From NCBI RefSeq assembly GCF_009911645.1, contig NZ_QWKI01000125.1, positions 1 to 43,581 on the forward strand: DNA of 43,581 bases, read 5' to 3'. The notes beneath the pieces are model-generated. The model saw only the letters and a program-made list of their open reading frames with translations. It did no database searches and was not told the DNA's origin. A program made the translations under genes and the position numbers. The stretch comes from Pseudoflavonifractor sp. 60. Lineage in GTDB: Bacteria; Bacillota; Clostridia; Oscillospirales; Oscillospiraceae. Below, piece by piece: positions 31,818-40,233 of the stretch; the stretch's first letter is position 1, and every line of letters begins with the position of its first letter.

Positions 31818-32813
31818 TCAGGGCCGTTCCTGCCCGGTGGAGCCGCAGGCTACAATGGTATAGCCCAGCTTGATCTCCTTGGCAGGGCTGCTGGGGTCCT
31901 TCAGCTGTTCCAGCAGCAAAGCGGCGGCGTTGGCCCCGCTCTCCTGATAAAAATACCGAATGGTGGTGATGGAGGGGACTGAGACCTCGCTGAGGCTGGA
32001 GGCCCCCTGTCCAGTCAGCCGGACCTGTTGGGGCACCGCAATGTTCTGACTTCTCAGATATTGCAGGGCCCCCACCGCCAGAGCGTCGGCAGCGCAGACC
32101 AGCGCGTCCAGGGGTCCCCAGCGTTCCCAGAGCTCCTGGGCCTTCTCCCGTCCAGAGGCAATGGTGAAGCTGGCAGCAGCAGTGTGGCTGGCCTGGTCCT
32201 CCAGGCCCGCGTCCCGGACCGCGTCCTGATAGCCGCGGCTGCGGGCCTGACCCGCCGCCTTATCCTGGGGCGGCGCGCCTATGTAGCCCAGCCGCTGGCA
32301 GCCCTGCTCCAACACCAGACTGGTCACGTCGTAGAAGGCGTGGTAGTCGTCGTGATAGACACAGGGAACCCCTGCCAGCTGCTGGCCCACCACCACCACG
32401 GGGACCCGGCTCTTCTTGATCATGGTGATATGCCTGGCGGTAAACACGGTGGCCAGCAGAATCACCCCGTCAACCCGCTGGTCGTCAAAGGTGTCCAGAT
32501 AGACCAGCTCCTTGGACGGGAGGTTGTGGGCGTCTGCCAGCAGAATCTGAAAGCCCTGCTCCTCCAGCACGGAGTCGATGCCAGACACCACGCTGCTGAT
32601 GGAAAAGGACTCGATGTTGGGGATGATAACCCCAACCGTCTTGCTTTTCCGCGTACGCAGGATCTGGGCCTGGACCAGGGGACGGTAACCGGTCTCCTCA
32701 ATCACTCTGCGGATGGCCTCTTTCTTTTCCGCCGACAGATAGCCGTTGTTTAAGTAGCGCGAAACGGCCGAGGGGGACACCCCTGCCAGCTTGGCGATTT
32801 CTGAAATGTTCAT
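31818..32813 (-). CDS. LacI-family transcriptional regulator
   Basis: The 331-residue protein begins MNISEIAKLAGVSPSAVSRY, a LacI-type helix-turn-helix, followed by the hinge helix (RPLVQAQILRTRKS) and a periplasmic-binding-protein-like core (VGVIIPNIESFSISSVV; QRLGYIGAPPQDKA; RYFYQESGANAAALL). The ending KEIKLGYTIVACGSTG resembles ScrR-type sugar regulators. The ligand is unknown. It lies next to ptsHI, which hints at sugar control. Its promoter carries an inverted repeat that may be its own operator. Confidence 0.92.
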   Translation of the reverse strand: MNISEIAKLAGVSPSAVSRYLNNGYLSAEKKEAIRRVIEETGYRPLVQAQILRTRKSKTVGVIIPNIESFSISSVVSGIDSVLEEQGFQILLADAHNLPSKELVYLDTFDDQRVDGVILLATVFTARHITMIKKSRVPVVVVGQQLAGVPCVYHDDYHAFYDVTSLVLEQGCQRLGYIGAPPQDKAAGQARSRGYQDAVRDAGLEDQASHTAAASFTIASGREKAQELWERWGPLDALVCAADALAVGALQYLRSQNIAVPQQVRLTGQGASSLSEVSVPSITTIRYFYQESGANAAALLLEQLKDPSSPAKEIKLGYTIVACGSTGQERP

Positions 32814-32848
32814 AGCCCTTCTCCCCGGTATCTTGAAATCCTTTTCAC

Positions 32849-32889
32849 ATTATACCACAGGAGCAAGTTTTGTCCAATCGTTTTGCTCC
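32849..32889 (-). promoter_or_regulatory. Promoter and possible operator of LacI-family gene
   Basis: Minus strand TTGGAC (32877-32872), a 17-base spacer and TATAAT (32854-32849). A perfect inverted repeat GGAGCAA/TTGCTCC (32860-32866 and 32883-32889, 16 bases apart) flanks the -35 box, consistent with autorepression. Confidence 0.6.
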
Positions 32890-33107
32890 AAACCCTCCCC
32901 CTTTTTCTCGGTCATTCTCACTAATCATTTTGGGGAGATTTTAGATAAAACGACGGACCCAATTCCGTTTGCCCTCCGGCGGACCAGGTGGAGCGATGCT
33001 CTCCTCGGGGTGACGCCCTCCCGGACGCGGCTTTTACCGCTCCCTCTTGCGCTGCCGCCGCCTCTGTGGTATGCTAAGGTCCAAATCCAATGCAAAGGAG
33101 AATTCTG

Positions 33108-33635
33108 ATGAGATTGGACCGTATAACATCCCCGGACCACCCCATGTACCCCCAGGCCAGGGAGCTGTATGCCCTCGGCTTTCCCCTCCACGAGCAGCGG
33201 GAGGAGGACTCCCAGCGGAGGATCATGGGCTGTTCGGACTACCAATACCATTTGATTTATGACCAGGAGCTGTTTGTCGGACTGCTGCTGTGTTGGGAGA
33301 CGGCGGAGTTTATCTATGTGGAACACTTCTGTATCCAGCCCCACCTGCGGAATCAGGCATACGGACGGCGCGCGCTGGAGCTGCTCCGCAGCCGGGGGAA
33401 GTCCATCATTTTGGAGATCGACCCGCCGGAGGACGGGGTTTCCCGGCGGCGGCAGGGCTTCTATCAGCGGCAGGGCTACCAGACCAACCCCTTCCCCCAC
33501 GTCCATCCCCCCTACCATTCGAACTGTCCTGGACACCGGCTGGTGGTCCTGTCCTGTCCAACCCCTCTGTCCCAGGGGGAGTACCAGATCTTTGACCAAT
33601 ATCTGAAAGGGGTTGTGATGGCAGACGCGGGCTGA
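33108..33635 (+). CDS. GNAT-family acetyltransferase
   Basis: The start is ATG 33108 behind AAAGGAG (33094-33100); the ATG at 33090 overlaps the SD. The 175-residue protein has a GNAT pattern: FIYVEHFCIQPHLRNQAYGR with the acetyl-CoA loop, followed by ALELLRSRGKSIILEIDPPE and GFYQRQGYQTNPF. The substrate is unknown. It stands alone between two divergent units. Confidence 0.75.
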   Translation: MRLDRITSPDHPMYPQARELYALGFPLHEQREEDSQRRIMGCSDYQYHLIYDQELFVGLLLCWETAEFIYVEHFCIQPHLRNQAYGRRALELLRSRGKSIILEIDPPEDGVSRRRQGFYQRQGYQTNPFPHVHPPYHSNCPGHRLVVLSCPTPLSQGEYQIFDQYLKGVVMADAG

Positions 33636-33714
33636 AAAAAATCATGTCAAATCCCCTTGTTTGTGCTATAATAGAACAGAGGCCGCCGGTTCAGAGCGGA
33701 TAGGGGAGGAAAAT

Positions 33715-34545
33715 ATGTACAGCGGAAGCATTTTGTATCACTACACCGATTTCCAGGCGCTGGACGGCATTCTCCGCTGCGCCCAGCTGCGGGTCAACAA
33801 CGTTCTGCGCATGAACGACTCAGCGGAGATGCGCCACTTCATGAAGCGGCTGGCCAGCGCCATTGTGGAGCGGCTGGAGGGGGAGGGACGCAGAGGACAG
33901 GCTCGGGCGGTCCAGCAGCTGTTTGAGCTGGAGCTGAAAAAGGAGTACTCCGCCTTTGCCGCTTGCTTCTCCTTCCAGCGGGACGATGCCGCCCAGTGGG
34001 AGCGGTACGGCAACCGGGGGCGAGGCATCTGCATTGCCTTTCAGCGGGAGTATTTACAAAAAATTGCCAAGGGGGCTCTGTCCCTTCAGACCGTCTTCTA
34101 CCAGGACGATATGGCGGGCCACCCCATGGTGGAGACCTTCTGTGAACTGGCCGGTCAGGATGGAAGTCTGTCCGCCGGCAATCCCGCCGTCCGGAAGGCT
34201 ATGCGGGACGCCTGGGCCTGCTCGGTGTCCTTCAAGCACCCCTCCTTCTCCTCAGAGTACGAGACCAGGCTGGTAGTTTCCCCCTTCGAGAAGGAGGAGT
34301 TCGGGGTTAAAGCCTGCTACCACGTGACCCAGGAGCGGATCAAAAAGTACTACCCCCTGGACCTGGCCGCCATGTGCCAGGAGATCGGCGTTGGCATAGA
34401 GGACCTGGTGGCAGAGCTTATTATTGGGCCGGAATCCGCTCAGTCCCTGGCTATTTTGCAGGACTATCTGGAGGACAACGGCCTCCACGCTCTGGTGGAC
34501 CGAGTGTCCCTTTCGGACTGTCCCCTGCGCCGCCTGTCCAACTGA
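33715..34545 (+). CDS. DUF2971 protein
   Basis: The start is ATG 33715 with GGGGAGG upstream. The 276-residue protein shows the DUF2971 pattern: LYHYTDFQALDGILRCAQLR, then NNVLRMNDSAEMRHF, and FAACFSFQRDDAAQWERYG followed by GICIAF. This fold is related to toxin-like ADP-ribosyltransferase folds in some predictions and is common in abortive-infection and mobile contexts, but the function is unknown. It ends at a strong hairpin shared with the convergent transporter gene. Confidence 0.75.
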   Translation: MYSGSILYHYTDFQALDGILRCAQLRVNNVLRMNDSAEMRHFMKRLASAIVERLEGEGRRGQARAVQQLFELELKKEYSAFAACFSFQRDDAAQWERYGNRGRGICIAFQREYLQKIAKGALSLQTVFYQDDMAGHPMVETFCELAGQDGSLSAGNPAVRKAMRDAWACSVSFKHPSFSSEYETRLVVSPFEKEEFGVKACYHVTQERIKKYYPLDLAAMCQEIGVGIEDLVAELIIGPESAQSLAILQDYLEDNGLHALVDRVSLSDCPLRRLSN

Positions 34546-34553
34546 ACGAAATG

Positions 34554-34581
34554 CGCCCGCCCTCCGGCTGGAGGGCGGGCG
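34554..34581. terminator. Bidirectional terminator
   Basis: CGCCCGCCCTCC pairs perfectly with GGAGGGCGGGCG around GGCT, between convergent genes. Confidence 0.75.
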
Positions 34582-34595
34582 TTCCATTTGTGCTG

Positions 34596-35987
34596 TCACT
34601 TGGGGCCGAACTGGTTCCAGTAGCCCATAACAAAAACGAAGAGGACGATCAGGGGCAGGATATAGCTGACATAGAACCGGACCCCCTTGGGGAAAACCAG
34701 CCCCTGACCCTCGTTGGCCTCGGCCAGGAAGTTCTCCCAGCCCCAGCCCCCCTTGCTGGTGCAGAACAGCACATAGAGCAGAGAGCCCAGAGGCAGAATG
34801 TTCTGGGAGACCAGGAAATCCTCAATGCCGGATATGTCCATCCCCAGTACGGTGAAACCGGACCACAGATTGCTCCCCAGCACACAGGGCATGGACAGCA
34901 GCAGTATGCCCACAAAGTTGACAATGACCGCCCGTTTGCGGTCGAGTCCCCACCGGTCCATGGTGAACGAAATGATGTTCTCAAAGACGGCAATCACCGT
35001 GGACAGGGCGGCGAAGGACAGGAACAGGAAGAAAGCTCCGCCCCACAGCCGGCCCAGTGCCATGTGATTGAAGATGTTGGGCAGGGTCATAAAGACCAGG
35101 GAGGGCCCCTCTCCGGTGGACACCCCAAAGGCGGAGCAGGCGGGGAAGATAATCAGTCCCGCCACAAAGGCCACGCAGGTGTCCAGCACGCCGATGCGCA
35201 GAGCTTCCCCGGCCAGACGGTGCTCCTTGCCGATATAGCTGCCAAAAATGGAGATGGCTCCAATGCCCAGGGACAGGGTGAAGAAGGCTTGCCCCATGGC
35301 GGCAAACACCGCCTCGCCCAGGATCCAGTTTCCCTCAGCGTCGTAAACCAGATTGTGGAAATTGGGCTGGAGGTAGAACCGCAGGCCCTCCCCGGCCCCC
35401 TCCAACAGGACGGAGTTGGCGGCCAGCACCACCATCAGGGCCAGCAGGCACACCATCATCACCTTGTTCACCCGCTCCACGCCGTTGCGCAGACCCTGGA
35501 CGCACACCAGCATTCCGACACAGACCACGATCACCATATACAGGGTCATGGTTCCCGGACGGCTCAGCAGGTCGCTGAACTCCGCCGCGACCCCCTGGGC
35601 GTCCAGGCCGGTAAACTCTCCCCGCAGCATTTTGACAAAGTAGTACAGCAGCCACCCGGCGATGACGGTGTAAAACATCATCAGCAGATAGTTGCCCGCA
35701 AAGCCGGCATAGCTGTACCAGTGCCATTTGCTCCCCTTGGGCTCCAGCCGCTGGAAGGACAGGGCAATGCTCCGCTGGCTGGCCCGGCCTACCGCCAGCT
35801 CCATCACCATAACGGGCAGACCCAGGATGACCAGGAACAGCAGGTACAGCAGCACAAAGGCCGCTCCGCCGTATTTCCCCGTGATGTAGGGGAAGCGCCA
35901 CACGTTGCCCAGGCCGATGGCGCAGCCCGCCGAGATGAGCACGAAGCCCAGGCGGGAGGAAAATGTCTCTCGTTTCTCCATTGACAA
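34596..35987 (-). CDS. Neurotransmitter:sodium symporter (NSS) family amino-acid transporter
   Basis: The protein of about 463 residues shows the NSS TM1 signature CAIGLGNVWRFPYITGKYGG with the unwound Gly-rich helix that binds sodium and substrate, and eleven or twelve membrane spans. It is a LeuT/MhsT-like importer of amino acids. The likely start is TTG 35987, seven bases after AAAGGAG; ATG 35981 is 13 bases away. A plus-strand promoter (TTGACA at 35981-35986) overlaps this start, so antisense transcription may influence it. Confidence 0.9.
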   Translation of the reverse strand: MSMEKRETFSSRLGFVLISAGCAIGLGNVWRFPYITGKYGGAAFVLLYLLFLVILGLPVMVMELAVGRASQRSIALSFQRLEPKGSKWHWYSYAGFAGNYLLMMFYTVIAGWLLYYFVKMLRGEFTGLDAQGVAAEFSDLLSRPGTMTLYMVIVVCVGMLVCVQGLRNGVERVNKVMMVCLLALMVVLAANSVLLEGAGEGLRFYLQPNFHNLVYDAEGNWILGEAVFAAMGQAFFTLSLGIGAISIFGSYIGKEHRLAGEALRIGVLDTCVAFVAGLIIFPACSAFGVSTGEGPSLVFMTLPNIFNHMALGRLWGGAFFLFLSFAALSTVIAVFENIISFTMDRWGLDRKRAVIVNFVGILLLSMPCVLGSNLWSGFTVLGMDISGIEDFLVSQNILPLGSLLYVLFCTSKGGWGWENFLAEANEGQGLVFPKGVRFYVSYILPLIVLFVFVMGYWNQFGPK

Positions 35988-36009
35988 AACCAAACTCCTT
36001 TGCTATAAT
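35981..36009 (+). promoter_or_regulatory. Promoter of putative antitoxin RNA (plus strand)
   Basis: TTGACA (35981-35986), a 17-base spacer and TATAAT (36004-36009), a full consensus promoter. No plus-strand gene follows for about 370 bases; the expected transcript runs antisense to the small toxin-like gene. Confidence 0.8.
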
Positions 36010-36015
36010 GAGGGA

Positions 36016-36120
36016 CAAGAGGGGCGACCTGCTGCAACAGGTCACACAGCTCTTCCTCAAAGATTTAGAATCTGGAGAAATGCCGGTTTCCTATTGCGGG
36101 GGGCCGGTTATTTCTTTAGA
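36016..36120 (+). ncRNA. Putative type I antitoxin RNA
   Basis: From the promoter at 35981-36009 a transcript of about 105 bases is expected. It would end at the hairpin CCGGTTTCC/GGGGGGCCGG (from 36083, G-T pairs included) followed by TTATTTCTTT. Its 3' end overlaps the stop codon and 3' untranslated part of the toxin-like mRNA on the minus strand, which is the txpA/RatA layout. A second dyad, GACCTG ... CAGGTC (36026-36043), lies near its 5' end. Confidence 0.55.
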
Positions 36121-36185
36121 TTGAGAATGCCGAAAATCACAACGGCGAGCAGATTAAGTAGTGTCAACACTTCTAATACTGACAT
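36108..36185 (-). CDS. 25-residue holin-like type I toxin peptide
   Basis: The peptide starts MSVLEVLTLLNLLAV and ends ILNLKK: one hydrophobic helix with a basic end, like the holin-like toxin family (MSVxEAL-type) that includes known type I toxins. ATG 36185 has GGAGGT six bases upstream. That SD is part of a perfect stem with ACCTCC (36205-36210 and 36192-36197 on the plus strand), so translation should be blocked until the RNA refolds, a typical type I toxin trait. A good promoter lies at 36237-36266. Confidence 0.7.
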   Translation of the reverse strand: MSVLEVLTLLNLLAVVIFGILNLKK

Positions 36186-36236
36186 CTCGTCACCTCCAGA
36201 ATCCGGAGGTCAAGCCGTTCCCCTCTTGCTTGGCGT

Positions 36237-36266
36237 ATTATACCATAATCGACATACTCAAGACAA
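36237..36266 (-). promoter_or_regulatory. Promoter of holin-like toxin peptide gene
   Basis: Minus strand TTGTCT (36266-36261), an 18-base spacer and TATAAT (36242-36237). Confidence 0.7.
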
Positions 36267-36294
36267 GCCCCACCGTATAATTCCCCGCCCAAGA

Positions 36295-36322
36295 AAAATC
36301 CCCCTTGACAGGGGGATTTTTT
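36295..36322. terminator. Hairpin containing a -35 box in its loop
   Basis: AAAATCCCCC (36296-36304 region) pairs with GGGGGATTTT (36311-36320) around TTGACA, followed by TT. It resembles a terminator, but the loop is the -35 box of the radical SAM gene promoter. Confidence 0.55.
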
Positions 36323-36332
36323 ACGTTATAAT
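36305..36332 (+). promoter_or_regulatory. Promoter of radical SAM gene
   Basis: TTGACA (36305-36310), a 16-base spacer and TATAAT (36327-36332). Confidence 0.85.
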
Positions 36333-36344
36333 GGTAGTACATAA

Positions 36345-36364
36345 GTTCTATAGAACATATTTTC
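36345..36364 (+). promoter_or_regulatory. Possible operator (LexA-like box and overlapping palindrome)
   Basis: GTTCTATAGAAC (36345-36356) is a perfect 12-bp palindrome. The overlapping GAACATATTTTC (36353-36364) differs in one base from GAACATATGTTC, a Firmicutes SOS box. Either could be a repressor site just after the transcription start. Confidence 0.45.
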
Positions 36365-36382
36365 TGCAAGGAGGTCCCGACC

Positions 36383-37651
36383 ATGGAGCTGCTGGACAAG
36401 CTGAATATCCTGGCTGATGCCGCCAAATATGACGCGGCCTGCACCTCCAGCGGACTGGACCGCTCCGGCAGGCCGGGGACCATCGGGAACACCACAATGG
36501 CGGGGTGCTGCCACTCCTTCTCCGCCGACGGACGGTGCATTTCGCTGCTGAAAGTGCTTATGACCAACGTCTGTGTCTACGACTGCCAGTACTGCGTCAA
36601 CCGCAAATCCAACGACGTGCCCCGGGCGGCCTTTACCCCCAGGGAGCTGTGCGAGCTGACCATGGGCTTCTACCGCCGCAACTACATTGAGGGGCTGTTT
36701 CTCTCCTCCGCTGTCATTCAAAATCCGGACCATACCACCGAGCTGATGATCCGTACCCTCCAGCTGCTGCGCAGAGAGTACCGATTCGGCGGCTACATCC
36801 ACGCCAAGGCCATTCCAGGGGCTGACCCGATCCTGACCCGGCGCCTGGGCCTGCTGGCCGACCGGCTGAGCGTGAACATTGAGCTGCCCTCCTCTCCCAG
36901 CCTGGCTCTGCTGGCGCCTGACAAGAAGCGGGAGGCGATTCTGGCCCCTATGAGGCAGATCCGGGACGGCATTGACGCCTCAAAGCAGGAGCTGGCCACC
37001 TGCCGCCACGCCCCCCGCTTCGCACCGGCGGGGCAGTCAACCCAGATGATTGTGGGGGCCACGCCGGAGAGCGACCGGCACATCCTCGCCCTGACTCAGG
37101 CACTGTACGACCGCTACCAGTTGAAGCGGGTCTTTTACTCCGCCTATATGCCTGTGTCCTCCAGTCCTCTGCTTCCCGTGCCGGAGAATTTTCAGCCGCC
37201 CCTGCTGCGGGAGCACCGGCTGTATCAGGCGGATTGGCTGCTGCGCTATTACCACTTCCGGGCGGAGGAGATATTGGACGAGGAGCAGCCCGACCTGGAC
37301 CCCCGGATGGACCCCAAATGCTGCTGGGCCCTGCGCCACCTGGAGTTCTTCCCGGTGGAGGTGAACAAGGCGGACTATGAGGCGCTGCTCCGGGTCCCGG
37401 GGCTGGGGGTCCGCTCCGCCAAGCGGATTTTGACCGCACGGCGGGTGGGACCGCTGAATTTCGAGGGGCTGAAACGGCTGGGGGTTGTGTTGAAACGGGC
37501 CCAGTATTTTCTTACCTGCTCCGGCCGGATGATGCAGGGCCTGCGGGTCAGTGAGGATGGCCTACTGCGTCACCTGATCTCCCTGGAGGCCCCCGCCCTG
37601 GCCGGCCCCGCGCCGGAACAGCTCTCCCTCTTTGACAGTCCTGGCGGGTAG
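36383..37651 (+). CDS. Radical SAM protein, putative DNA modification/repair type (TIGR03916-like)
   Basis: The 422-residue protein carries the iron-sulphur cluster motif C-x3-C-x2-C (Cys64, Cys68, Cys71 in VCVYDCQYCVNRKS). The start (LNILADAAKYDAACTSSG) and the C-terminal helix-hairpin-helix (LLRVPGLGVRSAKRIL) match a radical SAM family predicted to act on DNA and usually paired with a uracil-DNA-glycosylase-like protein. That partner is not seen here. ATG 36383 follows AAGGAGG. A possible SOS box in its promoter supports a repair role, as inference. Confidence 0.88.
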   Translation: MELLDKLNILADAAKYDAACTSSGLDRSGRPGTIGNTTMAGCCHSFSADGRCISLLKVLMTNVCVYDCQYCVNRKSNDVPRAAFTPRELCELTMGFYRRNYIEGLFLSSAVIQNPDHTTELMIRTLQLLRREYRFGGYIHAKAIPGADPILTRRLGLLADRLSVNIELPSSPSLALLAPDKKREAILAPMRQIRDGIDASKQELATCRHAPRFAPAGQSTQMIVGATPESDRHILALTQALYDRYQLKRVFYSAYMPVSSSPLLPVPENFQPPLLREHRLYQADWLLRYYHFRAEEILDEEQPDLDPRMDPKCCWALRHLEFFPVEVNKADYEALLRVPGLGVRSAKRILTARRVGPLNFEGLKRLGVVLKRAQYFLTCSGRMMQGLRVSEDGLLRHLISLEAPALAGPAPEQLSLFDSPGG

Positions 37652-37963
37652 CGGCTGACCGCTGTTTGCCCTCGCCGGGCGGGCCTTCCTTTTTCTTGTA
37701 AGAAAAGGGAAGCGAAAAAGAACGTTCCCCTCGCTCTGGAAGTCTTTGGGGCACTGGCAGTCCGCCGCCCGGTAACGAAGGCCCTTTGTGGGTGGATTTC
37801 TTTATTTTTGTAGGAGTGGCCCCATATGGCCGCCCGCTAATCTGAATCTCTCCATTTTGCTGCGCCTGATGCCCTGCTGCATGGGTTTTGTACTTTCTTT
37901 ACACAGAACAGCTCCCCGGCTTTCGCCAGGGAGCTGTATAGTTTATGGGATTGGGGATTCAGG
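37652..37963. other. Intergenic region with a terminator
   Basis: No gene is apparent. A weak stem CCTTTTTCTTGTAAGAAAAGG lies near 37690. The clear hairpin at 37908-37939 ends the minus-strand oadA-like transcript. Confidence 0.5.
37908..37939 (-). terminator. Terminator of carboxylase alpha-chain gene
   Basis: ACAGCTCCC pairs with GGGAGCTGT with an inner GGC/GCC; on the minus strand it is followed by TCTGTG. Confidence 0.75.
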
Positions 37964-39949
37964 TCAGCCCAGGGTCACCAGCAGGTCGTCAGTATTGACA
38001 GCGGTACCCACGGCGGCGGAGACAGACTTGACGGTGCCGTCCACGGGGGCGGTCACTTCAATTTCCATCTTCATGGCCTCCAGGACCACCAGCACATCGC
38101 CGGCCTTCACAGCCTGACCGGGCTTGCACTCCACCTTAAACACGTTGCCGGGCATGGGGCTGGGGACAGGGGTCTCGCCGGCGGCGGGGGCAGCGGGTGC
38201 AGGTGCTGCGGCAGGTGCAGGGGCCAGAGCCGGAGCGGCGGCGGGGGCAGGAGCCGGAGCAGGCGCGGCCACAGGGGCGGCGGCAGCGACCGGAGCCGCA
38301 ACAGTGGGCGCAGAACCATCCGCAGCGGCCACAGAGACAGCGTAAGCCTTGCCGTCAATGGTAATGGTGTAAGTGCCGGGGCAGTTGTCCCGGGCGCCCA
38401 TCACCAGGTGGGGGGGCTGATAGCTGGCGGCAAAGGGCTGAATGGGCCGGGAAGTCATGCCGTTGGCGGCGGAGGCGGGCACATTGGCGTAGTACACGTG
38501 GCCCTGCCAGGCGGGCATGGGGGGCAGGTCCTCCTGCCTGGGGGCGGCGGGGGCGCTGGCCTTCTTGGCGGGGTCTGCCTTCTTGGGGAAGCCGGCCTCC
38601 CGGTCCTTGAAGAAGGCCATAGCCACCTGGGGGAAGGCGATGTAGCTCAGCACGTCCTCGTCACACTTGGCGGTAGCGCCCAGCTCCTTCTTGGTCTTCT
38701 CGAACTCGGGCTCCAGAGAGTCGGCGAAGCGGCCCTTTACCACGGGAGTGTCGCCCAGGATCTTCTTCTGAATGGCGGGGTCGATGGGGGCGGGGGTGCG
38801 GCCATACTCGCCGCGGCAGTAGGCCTTGATCTCCTTGCCCACCACCTTGTAGCGCTCGCCGGCCAGCACATTCTGCACCGCCTGAGAGCCCACCATCTGG
38901 CTGGTGGGGGTGACCAGCGGGGGATAGCCCAGGTCGGCGCGGACCTTGGGGGTCTCGGCCAGGGCCTGGTCCAGCTTGTCGATGGCGTTCATCATCTTCA
39001 GCTGGGAGATCAGGTTGGACAGCATACCGCCGGGGATCTGATAGTTGAGGCACTGGGTGTCGGTGGCCATGGAGATGGGATCCAGGGTCCCGTCCTTGAT
39101 GAAGTCGGCCCGGACGCCCTTGAAGAAGTCGGCCATTTTGATGAGCACCTTGTCGTCCAGGTCCACCTGGTAGCCCAGGGAGCGCAGGGCATAGGCCAGG
39201 GTCTCGGTGGCGGGCTGGGCGGTGCCGCCGGACATGGGGGAGATGGCGGTGTCGATCACGTCGGCGCCCGCCTCCACGCCCTTCAGACAGGTCATAAAGG
39301 CCAGACCGGTAGTGCAGTGGGTGTGGATGACCAGGGGCAGCTCAGGCACGGCGTCCTTGATGGCGGACACCAAGTCATAGGACTCCTTGGGGCCCATAAT
39401 GCCGGCCATGTCCTTGATGCAGATGGACTTGACGCCCATGCTCTTCAGGTCCTTCACCATCTGGACGTTCTTCTCCAGGGTGTGGACCGGGCTGGTGGTA
39501 AAGCAGATGGTGCCGGAGGCATGGCCGCCCCGCTTGACGGTCTCGTCAATGGCCACCTCCAGGTTGCGGGCGTCGTTCAGGGCGTCGAAAATGCGGATAA
39601 TGTCGATGCCGTTCTTGATGGAGTACTCCACAAACTTGCGCACCACGTCGTCGGGATAGTGCTTATAGCCCAGGATGTTCTGGCCGCGCAGCAGCATCTG
39701 GAGCTTGGTGTTGGGCATCTTCTTGCGGATCTTCCGCAGCCGCTCCCAGGGGTCCTCCTGCAGGTAGCGCAGGCACACGTCGAAGGTGGCCCCGCCCCAC
39801 ACCTCGGCGGAGTAGTAGCCGGCCTTGTCCATGGTCTCCAGAATGGGCTCAAACTTGCTGTAGGGCAGGCGGGTTGCGATGAGGGACTGGTTGGCGTCGC
39901 GCAGGACGGTTTCGGTAAAGCCTACTTTTCTAGTCTTGCTCTTGCTCAT
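37964..39949 (-). CDS. oadA: Oxaloacetate decarboxylase alpha chain / pyruvate carboxylase subunit B, biotinylated
   Basis: The start is ATG 39949 (GGAGGTCG ten bases upstream). The 661-residue protein has a TIM-barrel carboxyltransferase domain (RDANQSLIATRLPY; KDMAGIMGP; IHTHCTTGLAF) and the conserved carboxylase domain. An Ala/Pro hinge and a biotinyl domain follow, with EAMKME carrying the biotin lysine at about residue 627. It transfers CO2 between oxaloacetate or another acid and biotin. The membrane beta subunit is not in the window. Its own promoter and terminator make it a single-gene unit. Whether it works as a sodium pump subunit or in pyruvate carboxylation cannot be told. Confidence 0.93.
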   Translation of the reverse strand: MSKSKTRKVGFTETVLRDANQSLIATRLPYSKFEPILETMDKAGYYSAEVWGGATFDVCLRYLQEDPWERLRKIRKKMPNTKLQMLLRGQNILGYKHYPDDVVRKFVEYSIKNGIDIIRIFDALNDARNLEVAIDETVKRGGHASGTICFTTSPVHTLEKNVQMVKDLKSMGVKSICIKDMAGIMGPKESYDLVSAIKDAVPELPLVIHTHCTTGLAFMTCLKGVEAGADVIDTAISPMSGGTAQPATETLAYALRSLGYQVDLDDKVLIKMADFFKGVRADFIKDGTLDPISMATDTQCLNYQIPGGMLSNLISQLKMMNAIDKLDQALAETPKVRADLGYPPLVTPTSQMVGSQAVQNVLAGERYKVVGKEIKAYCRGEYGRTPAPIDPAIQKKILGDTPVVKGRFADSLEPEFEKTKKELGATAKCDEDVLSYIAFPQVAMAFFKDREAGFPKKADPAKKASAPAAPRQEDLPPMPAWQGHVYYANVPASAANGMTSRPIQPFAASYQPPHLVMGARDNCPGTYTITIDGKAYAVSVAAADGSAPTVAAPVAAAAPVAAPAPAPAPAAAPALAPAPAAAPAPAAPAAGETPVPSPMPGNVFKVECKPGQAVKAGDVLVVLEAMKMEIEVTAPVDGTVKSVSAAVGTAVNTDDLLVTLG

Positions 39950-40033
39950 AATAGTTTCGACCTCCAAATTGCTCCCCGGAGCAAACCGGGAAAATTTGCC
40001 CCTTGGGGCGGACGTTTTAGTCGCTTGCCTATT

Positions 40034-40062
40034 ATTTTAGTATAATCCCTCTCAGAAAGCAA
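40034..40062 (-). promoter_or_regulatory. Promoter of carboxylase alpha-chain gene
   Basis: Minus strand TTGCTT (40062-40057), a 17-base spacer and TAAAAT (40039-40034). Confidence 0.65.
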
Positions 40063-40233
40063 GCCCCTTCCTTGGAATATTCTGACCTTTTTTCTGTATT
40101 TTCTTGTGCAAAAATGCGGAGGGCCTTTTTGACCGCCAGGGGTGGAAATATTTGACCTTCTGTAGTAAACTGTTTATTTTAATGATGTCTGTTCCCGCCG
40201 GGAATGATTCTCCCGATTCAGGAGGATATACCA

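Noticed and set aside
34374-35984. Plus-strand open frame opposite the NSS transporter
   Set aside because: Gln/His/Gly-rich shadow; the transporter signature is on the minus strand.
38408-40045. Long plus-strand open frame opposite the carboxylase alpha-chain gene
   Set aside because: Gly/His/Val/Leu-rich shadow without a start signal; the minus strand has the biotin and carboxyltransferase motifs.
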